A stretch of 64,000 nucleotides of DNA from Branchiostoma floridae (Eukaryota > Chordata > Leptocardii > Amphioxiformes > Branchiostomatidae): NCBI RefSeq assembly GCF_000003815.2, contig NC_049987.1, positions 22,249,218-22,313,217 on the forward strand. Reading direction: 5' to 3'. Both the position numbers and the translations under genes were made by a program. The notes beneath the pieces were generated by a model. It made no database searches and had not been told where the DNA came from. It worked only from the letters and a program-made list of their open reading frames with translations. Each line of letters begins with the position of its first letter. Positions within the stretch are counted from its first letter, which is position 1. Shown in pieces: positions 45,865-55,389 of this stretch.

Positions 45865-46155
45865 CATAATAATGGCTGCAGCTAATATAGATAAGCTGCA
45901 GCTATGCAGTGATATCTGTGAGCGCCTAGCGGTGTTCTGGCGTAGATAAGTGCGGATATCAGTCGATAATTGCGAAGTACCACAGCTTATCGACAATGTA
46001 TAATTTCGTCAGAACAATACGATTGGCTATAATATTGCAAAAACCAACGACTGCAGCTAGGCTAATATAGATACGCCGCGGCTATGCAGTGCTTATCTGG
46101 GAGCGCCTAGCGGTGTTCTGGCGTGGATAAGTGCGGATATCGGTCGATAATTGAT
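45865..46155. repeat. Tandem duplication, unit about 185 bp
   Basis: GAGCGCCTAGCGGTGTTCTG then GCGTAGATAAGTGCGGATAT occurs at 45,919 and 46,101 (TGGATAAG in the second). GCTAATATAGATA and CTATGCAGTG precede each copy. Confidence 0.92.
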
Positions 46156-46235
46156 CGTCAGGCTGTCAGTGAGGCAATCTCTGCCCGTGAAGCTCCTGAC
46201 ATTTGCACGTTCCCTGAGTGACAGGTTGTGCGGGC

Positions 46236-46555
46236 ACTCTCCAAGCAGAGGTTAGGCTCCAGCTGTTTTTTGACGTTTTTTTAGGCGATTTTATCGGGCT
46301 TTCTATTCCTACCGTCTTGTGGATGTGTCGAAGCTTAACAAGGCCAAGCAGAGGTTAGGCTCCAGCTGTTTTTCGACGTTTTGCCGGCGTTTTTATCGGG
46401 CTTTCTGTTTTGTTGATGTTTTGTTGAAGGTAGGCCGCGAGGCAAAATAGAAAGCCCGATGAAATCGATGTTAGGCCGCGAGACAAACTAGAAAGCCCGA
46501 TAAAAACGCCTAAAAACGACAAAAACAGCCGGAGCCTAACCTCTGCTTGGAGAGT
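46236..46555. mobile_element. Foldback MITE (family B), copy 2, with doubled arms
   Basis: Outer ends ACTCTCCAAGCAGAGGTTAG and its inverse, as at 10,065. Each arm is present twice: AAGCAGAGGTTAGGCTCCAG restarts at 46,346, and TAGAAAGCCCGAT occurs at 46,447 and 46,491. The structure looks like one element inserted in another or an arm duplication. Non-coding. Confidence 0.9.
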
Positions 46556-47410
46556 ATTGCACAGGCACGTCGGACCGGGGAGTGGCGCGCTGGACTATAC
46601 AGGAATAGGCGGTGGTGATTAATAGTGGGAGATGTCACAAATTTTATTAAGAGGAAAACATCGTGATATCGTGATGAGGGAGCGATGCGCGCTCCTGACG
46701 GCCAGACCAGGAGCGTGCTCTCTCCAGCCCCTGTCCTAAATAATGTATAGGTATCCCCTGATAAATCAATCAACTTTAAGGACGGCGCTTCAGATAACCC
46801 ATTTTCGCTTTGGTCACGATTCGCTATGATTGATTAGCCCGATTTTTCAATAATCATTGATGAGGGGATCGCGACACGTGAGCATCGGTTTTCTTTTGAA
46901 CGCCATCCGCCTCCATTTACTATTCATTACCTGGCCTTAGCGGCATGTCAGTCGCCATCTAAACACAGCGCTGCAAAATTGCCTACAGAAGCCACATTCA
47001 TAAGCATATTATGGGCGATTAGCTTGGTAGATATTAGCTGCTGGGCAGTTTCTGAAATAGCCATAGTTACACGGCTGACTGAGCATTCACGTGGACAAGC
47101 ATTGTTTTCTCAAGGGATGGAGTTAGACATGTTTTAAACAGATTCGCAGCTAAACTTTGCACGTCAAACGTACTGGTTAGTGATATATACATGAGGCGGA
47201 CTATAATACATTGTTCTGTAGTCTCCTGCATTGGCTGTTGCGCCCTGTCACCCTGCCCCTCCCCGCGGCGCGAGGTGGACCGATCCAGACGTGCTCGGCA
47301 TGATCAGACATCGGCACGGTGTTGCAGACGTTATTCCTGCCGCTGCGATGGTCGCGTGGAGACGCTTCCCGCGGATTCTCACACCTCCCACCCACTTACC
47401 GCACACATAG
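46556..47410. promoter_or_regulatory. Non-repeat region upstream of the Ig exon
   Basis: 46,790-47,080 is a motif-dense island: TATGATTGATTAGCC, AATAATCATTGATGAGG, CATAAGCATATTATGGGCG and TTAGCTTGG. It is consistent with a homeodomain/POU-bound enhancer or with sequence near an alternative promoter for the Ig exon. 47,240-47,350 is CpG-rich. No coding domain recognised. Confidence 0.3.
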
Positions 47411-47807
47411 ATGTGGTCCTCCCGGATGGAATGTGATCTGTGCCTGTTCTTAGTTGTTGTGTTCCCTGTGTTTGTAGCGCACGCTGCGGTCTACAGGACG
47501 GTTCCCCAGTCCACAGCTGTGCTGCTCGGCCACGACGTGACTCTGAACTGTTCCCTGTCCGGACTGTCCGAGCAGGACGTGGTCAACTGGCACTGGTACA
47601 ACCGGGCTTCCCAGGCCAAACATCACCACATCTCGGCCGGCAGCGTGGTGGCGCCCGAGTTCTCCCGCTACTCCATTGTAGGCGACACGGAAGGAGGCGA
47701 GTTTAACTTGAGGATACAGAACGCCCGGCTGGAGGACGAGGGGAAGTACCAGTGCAGCGTGTTCTCTGTGGACGGAGTCAGCAGGGATGCCAAGTTAACG
47801 GTTATTG
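47411..47807 (+). CDS. Ig V-set exon of a nephrin/Kirrel-like adhesion protein (partial gene)
   Basis: Read from ATG 47,411: residues 1-25 are a hydrophobic leader (LCLFLVVVFPVFVA), then an Ig domain. Visible hallmarks are C47 in TLNCSL, W60 in VNWHW, the FSRYSIVGD strand (84-92), LEDEGKYQC with D109, Y113 and C115, and the closing AKLTVI (127-132). The RYxxVG(D/S)...NLxI...L.D...Y.C order matches the first Ig domain of Kirrel/nephrin membrane adhesion proteins. The exon ends at ATTG|GTGAGTAG (donor 47,808), phase 1, as usual for Ig exons. An acceptor, TTCCCTGTGTTTGTAG|CG at 47,477, would instead start the exon at 47,478 in phase 1 and take its signal peptide from 35,374-35,440. GC-rich unlike its surroundings. 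Later exons not found in the window. Another IgSF member remains possible. Confidence 0.85.
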
Positions 47808-48045
47808 GTGAGTAGAACTCGTTTGTCAACGCCTTTGACTTTGAACTTGTGATGTCAACACCGACTCAGACGTGATCGTTACTGGTGACTATAATCAGTT
47901 ATCCATACAACCATGTCCATGTGTACAGCTATGGTTGGTGGGTTCGTTGCCTCCAGAAATGGTTAGTGCTAGAATGTCGTCTTTTTCGAATATGAAGCAA
48001 AACATACTTAATCATCACCTCGCTAACTGAGGGTTATGCTTTCGA
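47808..48045 (+). other. Start of the intron after the Ig exon
   Basis: Follows the phase-1 donor. No further Ig exon (Cys...Trp...Tyr-x-Cys pattern) was recognised in this stretch. Confidence 0.4.
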
Positions 48046-48048
48046 TAC

Positions 48049-48115
48049 CGTTTGTGTGTGTGTGAGCTTGTGTGTGCTTGTTTGCTTGTGTGTGTGTTTG
48101 TTTGTGTGTTTGTAT
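48049..48115. repeat. TG/TTTG-rich simple repeat
   Basis: Interrupted GTGTGT and TTTGTTTG tract. The Cys/Val-rich reading frame across it is spurious. Confidence 0.85.
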
Positions 48116-48599
48116 GGACAGCAAAACTCTACAAGACCTGGACTGTCTTGATGCTTGGTGTGCCTAATATAAATATTCTAATGTCCGAGGTTGTAGCTGA
48201 CTTCTTCCTTGATTCTCCTAAAATGCTGAGATTGCAGCCATGATTGGTCTTTAGGAATATGTATTGAAAACTGTTGGATTGTGGATAATCGGATCTACCT
48301 CGTGGTTGGGTCGGTTAATCCCCCTTGTCAATCTCAATCGTGTGTGGACAAATCCATCGCATGTTGATCCCCTGACTGATAGCTGTAACATGATACACAC
48401 ATTATTTCTAACGCTCAAGCGTATCTACCTGGAAGTAAAGTGTCTTTATCTGACTCTGTGTTTGTCGACCCCAGTAATGTATACGCAGATCTATGCACAT
48501 TCTATCACTTCGCTTTTATTAAATTGGACGTCTGTTCGCACCCGCATGCTTATTTCATCTTCCGCCCCTTTTAGCAGTTTAATGTCATTACCTATTTAT
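48116..48599. other. AT-rich intronic sequence
   Basis: The 127-residue frame at 48,264-48,647 is unrecognised. It is AT-rich, runs into the following satellite, and is probably chance. Confidence 0.4.
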
Positions 48600-49460
48600 C
48601 ATATGTCAATACTTTTCCATTTTGTATGTACGTTTTCCTCTTGTTAACTTGTTTCGTTTCAATTTGAGCAGTAATAGAAGCACATCCTTTGTATTTTAAA
48701 TCTGTAGTATTAAATAGATGTTGGAATAGAAAACAAACACTACATGTATAATGATATCACGTTCCCTTCCGCTTTATTCTGTTTACAATGGGGACAGTAT
48801 ACGTACGTACCCTAGCACTTGTTTCAATTTGATTAACGTACATCATGAGTTTGCATTGTATCTTTAATCTGTAGTATTAATTATATGTTGGAATTGAAAA
48901 CAAACACTATTATCATAGTAATAATATCACGCTTCCTCCCCTTTGTACAATTTAAACTGGGGACAGCACATTCAGCAATTGTTTCCATTTGAGTGCTAAT
49001 AGACGTACATCATGAGGTTGTCTTTACAATCTGCAGTATTGAATATATGTTTGAATATACAACAAACACTATAATAACACCACGTTCCCTTTATACTGTT
49101 TACACTGAGAACACTATCTTATATCAATACTTTTCCATTTTGTATTTCAATTTGAGCCGTGATAGAAGCACTACATCAGTTAGACGTAACAGTCTGTAGT
49201 ATCAAATATATACATATATATTTAGAATATAAAACAAACACTATCATATAATAATATCACAATCCCCCTCCATACCGTTTCCACTGGGGACAGCACCTTT
49301 AGCAATTGTTTCAATATAAGCTTTAACAGACGTATATCATGACTTGTATTTATAACCTGTACTATCTGATATATATGTGAATAAGTAACAAACACTATAA
49401 TAATATCAGCATTCCCCTCCATACCGTTTCCACTGGGGACAGCACCTTTAGCAATTGTTT
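48600..49460. repeat. Tandem repeat, unit about 165 bp, 5 copies
   Basis: AACAAACACTA marks copies at 48,731, 48,899, 49,061, 49,233 and 49,387 (spacings 168, 162, 172, 154). Units share ATAATATCAC, CACTGGGGACAGCAC and AGCAATTGTTTCAAT. Confidence 0.92.
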
Positions 49461-50027
49461 ATATAACCGCAGGGAGCCGTCCCTCCGGGAGGCATCATCG
49501 CGTGAGAACTCTCCCTTATCTTTGTAATATCCTTGCTGATATAATCCCTATTTGTGGTCAGGTGAACGCAATCCAGGGGCTACAATCTCACACGTTGATT
49601 ACTCGATCAATAGCTTTTCGTTCGTAGGTGGGTCCTAATACCCACTTACTGCGTTTTGCCGCGGCAAAGCGTCGAAGGAGCCGGCGCGAGTTAGTCCCGA
49701 TCGCTGAGATGGTCCCGATACGTTTGAAGACGGGGATTAGTACGGTGAGCAGCAGGCAGACCGTATCTCTGGCTAAAGTAGCCGGCGGTCCGCTCGCAGG
49801 GCGCTAACCTGTAGGCGTGTCCGTTCTTGTTAGTGAGAGGTTGGAGGGTATCCCGTGGATAGAGCCGGTTTTATTGCCTGCTGCATCCCTTTATAGGCGG
49901 ATGTAGTTGATATATCCCCTTCATTAGGTTACTACAGGCTGGCAATCAATAACTGAAATCTCGGAATCCCCCAGCTGAAGGTCGGGCGTACTCGCGGCAA
50001 TGGGTTCAAATCGCAGCTGAGTTTAGT
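49461..50027. other. Unique GC-balanced segment
   Basis: No repeat or exon recognised. Contains TTGATTACTCGATCAATAG and several CpG-rich clusters. Could be a conserved non-coding element in the intron. Confidence 0.25.
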
Positions 50028-50190
50028 CTCTACCAGACTCCGGGTCGCTGGAAAAAAGGTAGAAATGGAACAAATAGAGGAGTAAGCCGACCAGAGGAGT
50101 ATAGCCGGCTAGGGAACAGTGCGCTAGCCGGCGTACTCCTCTATTTGTTCCATTTCTAGGTTTTTTTCGGCAACCCGGGGTCCGGTAGAG
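50028..50190. mobile_element. Large palindrome (family H foldback)
   Basis: Left CTCTACC, CTCCGGGTCGCTGG, AGAAATGGAACAAATAGAGG. Right is the reverse complement: CCTCTATTTGTTCCATTTCT then a GGCAACCCGGGGTCC end and GGTAGAG. Arms about 65 bp around a loop of about 35 bp that is itself partly palindromic (GCCGGCTA...TAGCCGGC). No ORF. Confidence 0.9.
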
Positions 50191-51060
50191 GATAGTTGAG
50201 TTATCCCGCCGTACGCGCGGCCGTGTCCGGCACTTCTGCCTGTTTGTGTCGAGTTTTGTTGTAAAGAGATGGAAGAGGCCGCCGAATGTGGACCGCTGCG
50301 GCTTTGGGCGTAAATTATTCATGCACGGAACGATGGGCAAAGTCGGGCAGCTGTCGGGGAGTGTTAGATGGGCCGACCGGGGGGACAACACGGGCGTTAG
50401 GTGGTCGGACTTGATGAACAGCGAGAGCAGCAGGTGTTTCTGGCGGAGGGTGATGCATCTCCGGCCCGCAGCGCGCTGCAGAGGAATGTCCCCCGTGTGG
50501 TAAATTGTAATAAAACTCCTGCAATAAACCTTAAGGTGAGGTTACGCAAGGTAAACTCGAACCATTCCAGCTGTATTACAGGAGATAACAGGTGTGAGGG
50601 ATTCCTCCCATTTCACAAATAAAGAGGCATCTTTGATCGTGCGGAGAACTAACTAGGAGTCGGGTGTAGAACAAACCCTTGCGCTTGCCGATAAATGTTA
50701 GACATCAATGTGTGAAGATACGCCAAATGCCAGTTTATCATAAAGAAAAGCAACTGGATATGATTTTGTAAACGCTCAAACGTTTCATGTAGCATCCTCA
50801 ATCTTTCGAGCAAGAGCTGTTTTAAAGTAGATTTTTAGAACAAAAATGACAATTTCTAGATAGTCCAATAGGAAACAAAAAAATAAGACTGAGCCAAGCC
50901 AATATTCATGCTAACAGGTTGATCTAATGCTGTCTAGCAATGGTGGGAGGGCTAGGTCCAAGCGCTGGAAAGTTCGTTACGTATATATAGGCCTCCTTCC
51001 CTGTTGTGTTGAGCTTCCTCTGTTTTTGCTCTATGTTACATTGTGCACATCCCAGAAGGA
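50191..51060. other. GC-rich segment then AT-rich sequence
   Basis: 50,200-50,510 is GC- and CpG-rich with open frames on both strands (up to 122 residues) but no recognised domain and no good paired splice sites. It might be a CpG-rich regulatory region. Confidence 0.3.
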
Positions 51061-51780
51061 CAAAACAGCCATTAGGTGGTCCTAACTGATGAACTGGAGA
51101 TTTTCCAGAAACAGATAGGTGTATGAATCCCTATGATTGAACGCAGTTTGCAGAAAGACAGAGGCATGATTAAACATTCTGATTTAATAGATTAAATATA
51201 TATCTTTATTGCAAGCTTATTCCCAAAGGATAATTTCAAACAACATACAGCAGTGGCATACACAATTGTATACGGAAGGAAAGAAGGAAAATGATATTTC
51301 TAGATAAACGGGAAATGACATTCTATTCTAAATTAACTTCTACTTAAGCTATTTGGTGGATTTGACTTCTTTTCCGTATGTTGTGGGAGATGAATTGTCC
51401 AACATTTTCATGGATTAAGGGGTCGAATAACCTAAGCAAGATGATTGCTTTTTTGTTGGTCAGTAAGGTTGGGGAAGCTCGGGAAAGTTTTATAGATTTC
51501 AAGGAAAATTTGTATTTTTTTTCGGAATTTTAAGGTAAACATTGACAGATACAATGTACTTCAATATACGCCGTTTAATAGCAGCAGGCATATGCAAGGT
51601 GCAGACGAATATCCTGCACTTGGTCCTAACTGATGGACTGGATATTTTCCAGAAACAGATGGGTGTATGGATCCCTCTGATTGAACGCAGTTGTGAAGTA
51701 GACATACAGATTAAACATTCTGATGTAATAACGTCAGGCATACACAAGATGCAGAAGAATTTGCTGTACTTGTGGTATAT
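51061..51780. repeat. Duplication interrupted by a LINE tail
   Basis: TTTTCCAGAAACAGAT(A/G)GGTG with GATTGAACGCAGTT and GATTAAACATTCTGAT appears at about 51,100 and 51,646. The copies are separated by the insertion at 51,195-51,540. Confidence 0.85.
51195..51540 (-). mobile_element. LINE 3' fragment
   Basis: ATCTTTATTGCAAGCTTATT then CCCAAAGGAT resembles TTTTATTGCAAATTCATGCC at 23,858. The minus strand ends GCAATAAAGAT. The inside (51,350-51,500) has LINE-like AT-rich sequence, but the frame is broken. 5' truncated. Confidence 0.6.
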
Positions 51781-51987
51781 GTAAATGTCGATCCCAGATG
51801 AACGACACGACCATTAGGCAGTGAGAAGTGATGAACACCAGCCGGCAGCTCCGGGATGACGGATAACACAGAGCAGGTGCTGTGGGCAGGAGGCTGAGCC
51901 GTCTCCGGTCGGGTCGGTTCATGTTTCTCTCTACGTACCGAGCTACAAACCAGCGTACATCTCAAGCCAATGTCTCGTCAATCTACG

Positions 51988-52060
51988 TATACCTACCTAC
52001 CTACCTAGTCTCTTGACCTCCTGGTCGTTGGGGGGGCATGGTAGACAGGCAGTCAAATCT
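51988..52060 (+). repeat. Dispersed repeat D, copy 3
   Basis: ACCTACCTACCTACCTAG, then CTTGACCTCCTGGTCGTTGG and GCATGGTAGACAG, as at 20,857. The copy ends earlier than the other two. Confidence 0.8.
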
Positions 52061-52510
52061 AAAAGTACCTAAAAGCAAATCTTAATCCAATATGCTGAAA
52101 TAATATGGACTATCTCTAAGCGACCACAGCCATTCCTGATGTCTCTCTACCGAGCTAGGAACCAGCGTAAATCGTTAACTTTGACTTTATTCAGATTGTA
52201 AACAACAATGCACGTAAACATTGCTGGAGTTGTGACCCACACATTAACAGTCACATAGACATAACACTAATACATTAAATACATTGAATGTAATAGATGA
52301 ATAAATACAGTCTAAAGAATTAAATGTCATCTAACGTACTCGTATTTATCTGGCAGCCCAATCAGACAGTCTCTGCTGGAAAATTCTCAGGTTGGACGCT
52401 TATGTCACTAAATGTCCCTCAAATCTGAGTACCTAAAAGCAAATCTAAAACCAAGATGCTGAAATGATATGGACTATCCCTAAGCGAGCACGATGATTTA
52501 GGACAATCCT
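52061..52510. repeat. Duplicated segment split by an insertion
   Basis: GTACCTAAAAGCAAATCT and TGATATGGACTATCCCTAAG or close variants occur at about 52,065-52,120 and 52,430-52,485. The AT-rich insertion between them begins TTGACTTTATTCAG at 52,183. Confidence 0.75.
52183..52400 (-). mobile_element. LINE 3' tail fragment (tentative)
   Basis: Minus strand ends CTGAATAAAGTC. AT-rich, non-coding and located inside a duplicated segment, which supports insertion. Confidence 0.35.
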
Positions 52511-52512
52511 GG

Positions 52513-52920
52513 ATGATGGAAGAGACGGCTGCTAAGCTGTCCCATCGGAACGATCGTTCTTCATATGATAATCCTCCCGGAGCGCTGCTCAACCTCTACT
52601 TTAAAGTGCAGAGGAGAACGACGGAATATCAGGGATTGAACAAGCAGCGGGAGACTGTATCAAAGGTGAAGAATAATATAGGCCCACGGCTGTCTTGGGT
52701 GTTGGATGCTGCCTTAAAGTGCAGATCTAGGAGAACGGAATACCCGAGATTGTACAAGCAGCGGGAGACTGTATTAAAGGTGAAGAATATTATAGGCCCA
52801 CGGCTGTCTTGGGTCTTGAATGCTACTTTAAAGTGCAGGTCTAGGACAACGGAATACCCGGGATTGTACTAGCAGCAGGAGACTGTATCAAAGGTGCAGA
52901 ATAATATAGGCACAAAGCTC
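52513..52920 (+). repeat. Tandem repeat of about 114 bp that keeps an open frame
   Basis: Three copies (52,601, 52,714, 52,828; spacings 113 and 114). The frame 52,513-52,872 (119 residues) repeats YKQRETVLKVKN, IGPRLSWVLN and LKCRSR with a 38-residue period because 114 is divisible by three. The third copy ends at a TAG inside the unit. No known domain. It could be coding by chance; no splice sites or promoter were seen. Confidence 0.75.
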
Positions 52921-54240
52921 GCTGTCTAGGGTGGTACTTGGCTTGGGATCGTGGTACCACTTACTCCGTATCTATGCAATTCCACTGGTGAGGCGCCTAT
53001 AAGTCAACGGAAACTATCAGCTGTTGAATAAGTAGAATACATAATGGCTGGACCACGTCACTACGCCTGTTTATTGTTGTACTGTATATGTGCACGTATG
53101 TGGTCATAATATCAGCTAGTTAGCTGCCTAGTGTCCAGATTGTATTGTGCCTGTTGCAAATCGAATGAAGTCAAAGTCACGTCACTAGAATTAACTATAT
53201 ATTACGGACATGGGATTCCTCGCTGTTTCAAAATATTCTAAAGAAACATCCATAGAGACTCGTAAGAAGATTTGTGTACGATACACAGGCAATTTATTTG
53301 GTTCAGACCTACCAAAGTGCACTGCTGGTCAGTTCTTACATAAATGGACTAGTGACGTACAATGATCAAAGGAGAAACAATCCATAAGCTTCAGGGCAGA
53401 GGCCATTAGATGTGGAGAGTTCTCGAAGACAAATGGTCTTCGACATTTATCTAAGATTTCATCTAAAGAAATCCCAACATCTGAAGGAACTGCGGGTAAA
53501 ATGATGAAGAACTAATGCCCTTACTGCCAATACAAACCTAAGCCCAAGGCCATAAGGACAAGAAAAGCAACGTATTTTGTATGTAACATATGCAGACCAA
53601 TAGAAATGTCAGACAATGCCTAGAGGGAAATGCACGTTGAAATGTTTCTTGAATACACAACTTTATAAAGGTTAGTACAAGTATTGATTTGTTTGCCATT
53701 TAATTCTAGTGAGGACGAAGAAGAGTGAAGAATGTCACTCAAAACTCCCGGAAGTAATCTATGAATAGTATCCAGTAGAGATTATTGAAATGTCTGTAGA
53801 TATTGAATACACAATATTTTTGTTTTTGTTAAGAAAGAAGACAAAGGAACTAATGTACAACGTGTATGGACCTGGCAGAAAAGTCAATCAGTCTATGGTT
53901 TCTATGGATAGGAAAGAAAAAGTAAACCAATATGCAGTTTTGCCTACGCCCTGCTACCGCGCAATATGACAGAATATCGCTGATGTAGGCTGCAGTATGA
54001 TGGAAGACCGCACCAAATATCGCCTTTCGCAGGGAGGGCTGACTGTGAAAAATCGTTGAAAAGTAGGAAATCTAAAATTAACAGGCATTTGTCATCATTT
54101 CGCTGCGGATTTGCTGAACCTTCCACGACGTATCTCCGAAATTGCCTGAAATAAGGTCAGATGCTGCCCGATAACTCAAAATCCGCCATGCTTGTTGGCG
54201 CTTTAACCCCATGGAACACGGGTTAATTTACATAAGCCGT
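52921..54240. other. No gene recognised
   Basis: AT-rich with scattered short frames. Possible decayed LINE-like segment around 53,270-53,660 on the + strand (TTTATTTGGTTCAGACCTAC, ATGCCCTTACTGCC), too degraded to call. Confidence 0.35.
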
Positions 54241-54342
54241 TTGGAGGTCGAACGTAGACATCTTGGTGATGCGAATTGGTTGCGAACTATGCCAATAAAG
54301 CACTACATGCTCAACTATAATAGAGATCCTTGACAATTGTAG

Positions 54343-55165
54343 AAGAAGGGATAGTCAATAAATTGCTGTCTAGGGGCCTTTATGACGTAACTGTTGCAGC
54401 ATGCCTAGCAGACAAAAGGGAATACTTACTTTGATTTACTTTACTAAACTATGACAAAAAAATCAATGCCAACTTTTAAAATGAGGGAAAACATATGACC
54501 TTGGTTTTATTGAAAATCAGTATCCGAACATCATGTTTTAAGGCGAAATATCGCATTGGATACAATGTTAGATATTCGAAAACACGGTGGATTAGCCCAG
54601 TACATATAAAATCTTTAGAAAGGCAGTCGCTGAAATGTCCTTAAACGTACAAGTAACAGTGTTTCTTGTGACGTTTTCAATGCGCCTGGGGACGTTTTCT
54701 ATTAGCCATGAATTGTACTTTGTCTTCAGCAGACCCATGTCGTAGAAAAGTAGCGATAGTCAATCAATAAACGGATGTCTAGAGGCTTTCATGACGTAAC
54801 TGTTACAGCATTGTGATCTATACACTTCTTTTAAACTATGACAAAAGATCAATGCCTGTAAAACTCGTAAGATGAGAGAAAACCTATGACCTTGGGTTTA
54901 TTGAAATCCAATATTTCGACATGTTTTAAGACGAAATATCGCATTAGATACAAAGTCAAATATTAGGAAACACGGTGGATTAGTACAGTATAATCCTAGG
55001 AATGGTAGAGGCAATCGGAGACATGTCCTTGGATGTGCAAGTAACAGTGGTTATTGGAAGGTTTCAATACGTCTGGGAACGTTTTCATTGCGTCTGCGGA
55101 CGTTTTCTATCAGCTTTGAATTGTACTCTGTCCACAGCAGATCTCTGAGGAGATAAATGCCTTTC
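54343..55165. repeat. Tandem duplication, unit about 410 bp
   Basis: Copies from about 54,343 and 54,753 share ATAGTCAATAAA/ATAGTCAATCAATAAA, CATGACGTAACTGTT, GCGAAATATCGCATT/ACGAAATATCGCATT and AAACACGGTGGATTAG. The phrase GGGGACGTTTTCTATTAGC closes unit 1, and a variant closes unit 2. Confidence 0.88.
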
Positions 55166-55389
55166 AGTGCAATATTGTGAAGAATCGTCTCAGAGGAGCT
55201 CTGGTGGATCCACCACCTGCACCTTTGGCTACATCAGTGGATCTTTATGTTACACCCACCCATGGGATCCATCTATCCACATACATGCGGGAGATAGCTA
55301 TTCACACACAGTCAAGGGAGATGGGGAAAGGCAATCCAATCTAGACAATGGCGCAATCTTCATGTTGCCAAACAGAGACGTAAAGCCCC

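Noticed and set aside
48264-48647. 127-residue + strand frame rich in hydrophobic residues
   Set aside because: AT-rich, runs into a tandem repeat, no domain, no splice or promoter context.
50023-50391. 122-residue minus-strand frame
   Set aside because: It covers a large palindrome and a CpG-rich stretch; stop-free by composition.
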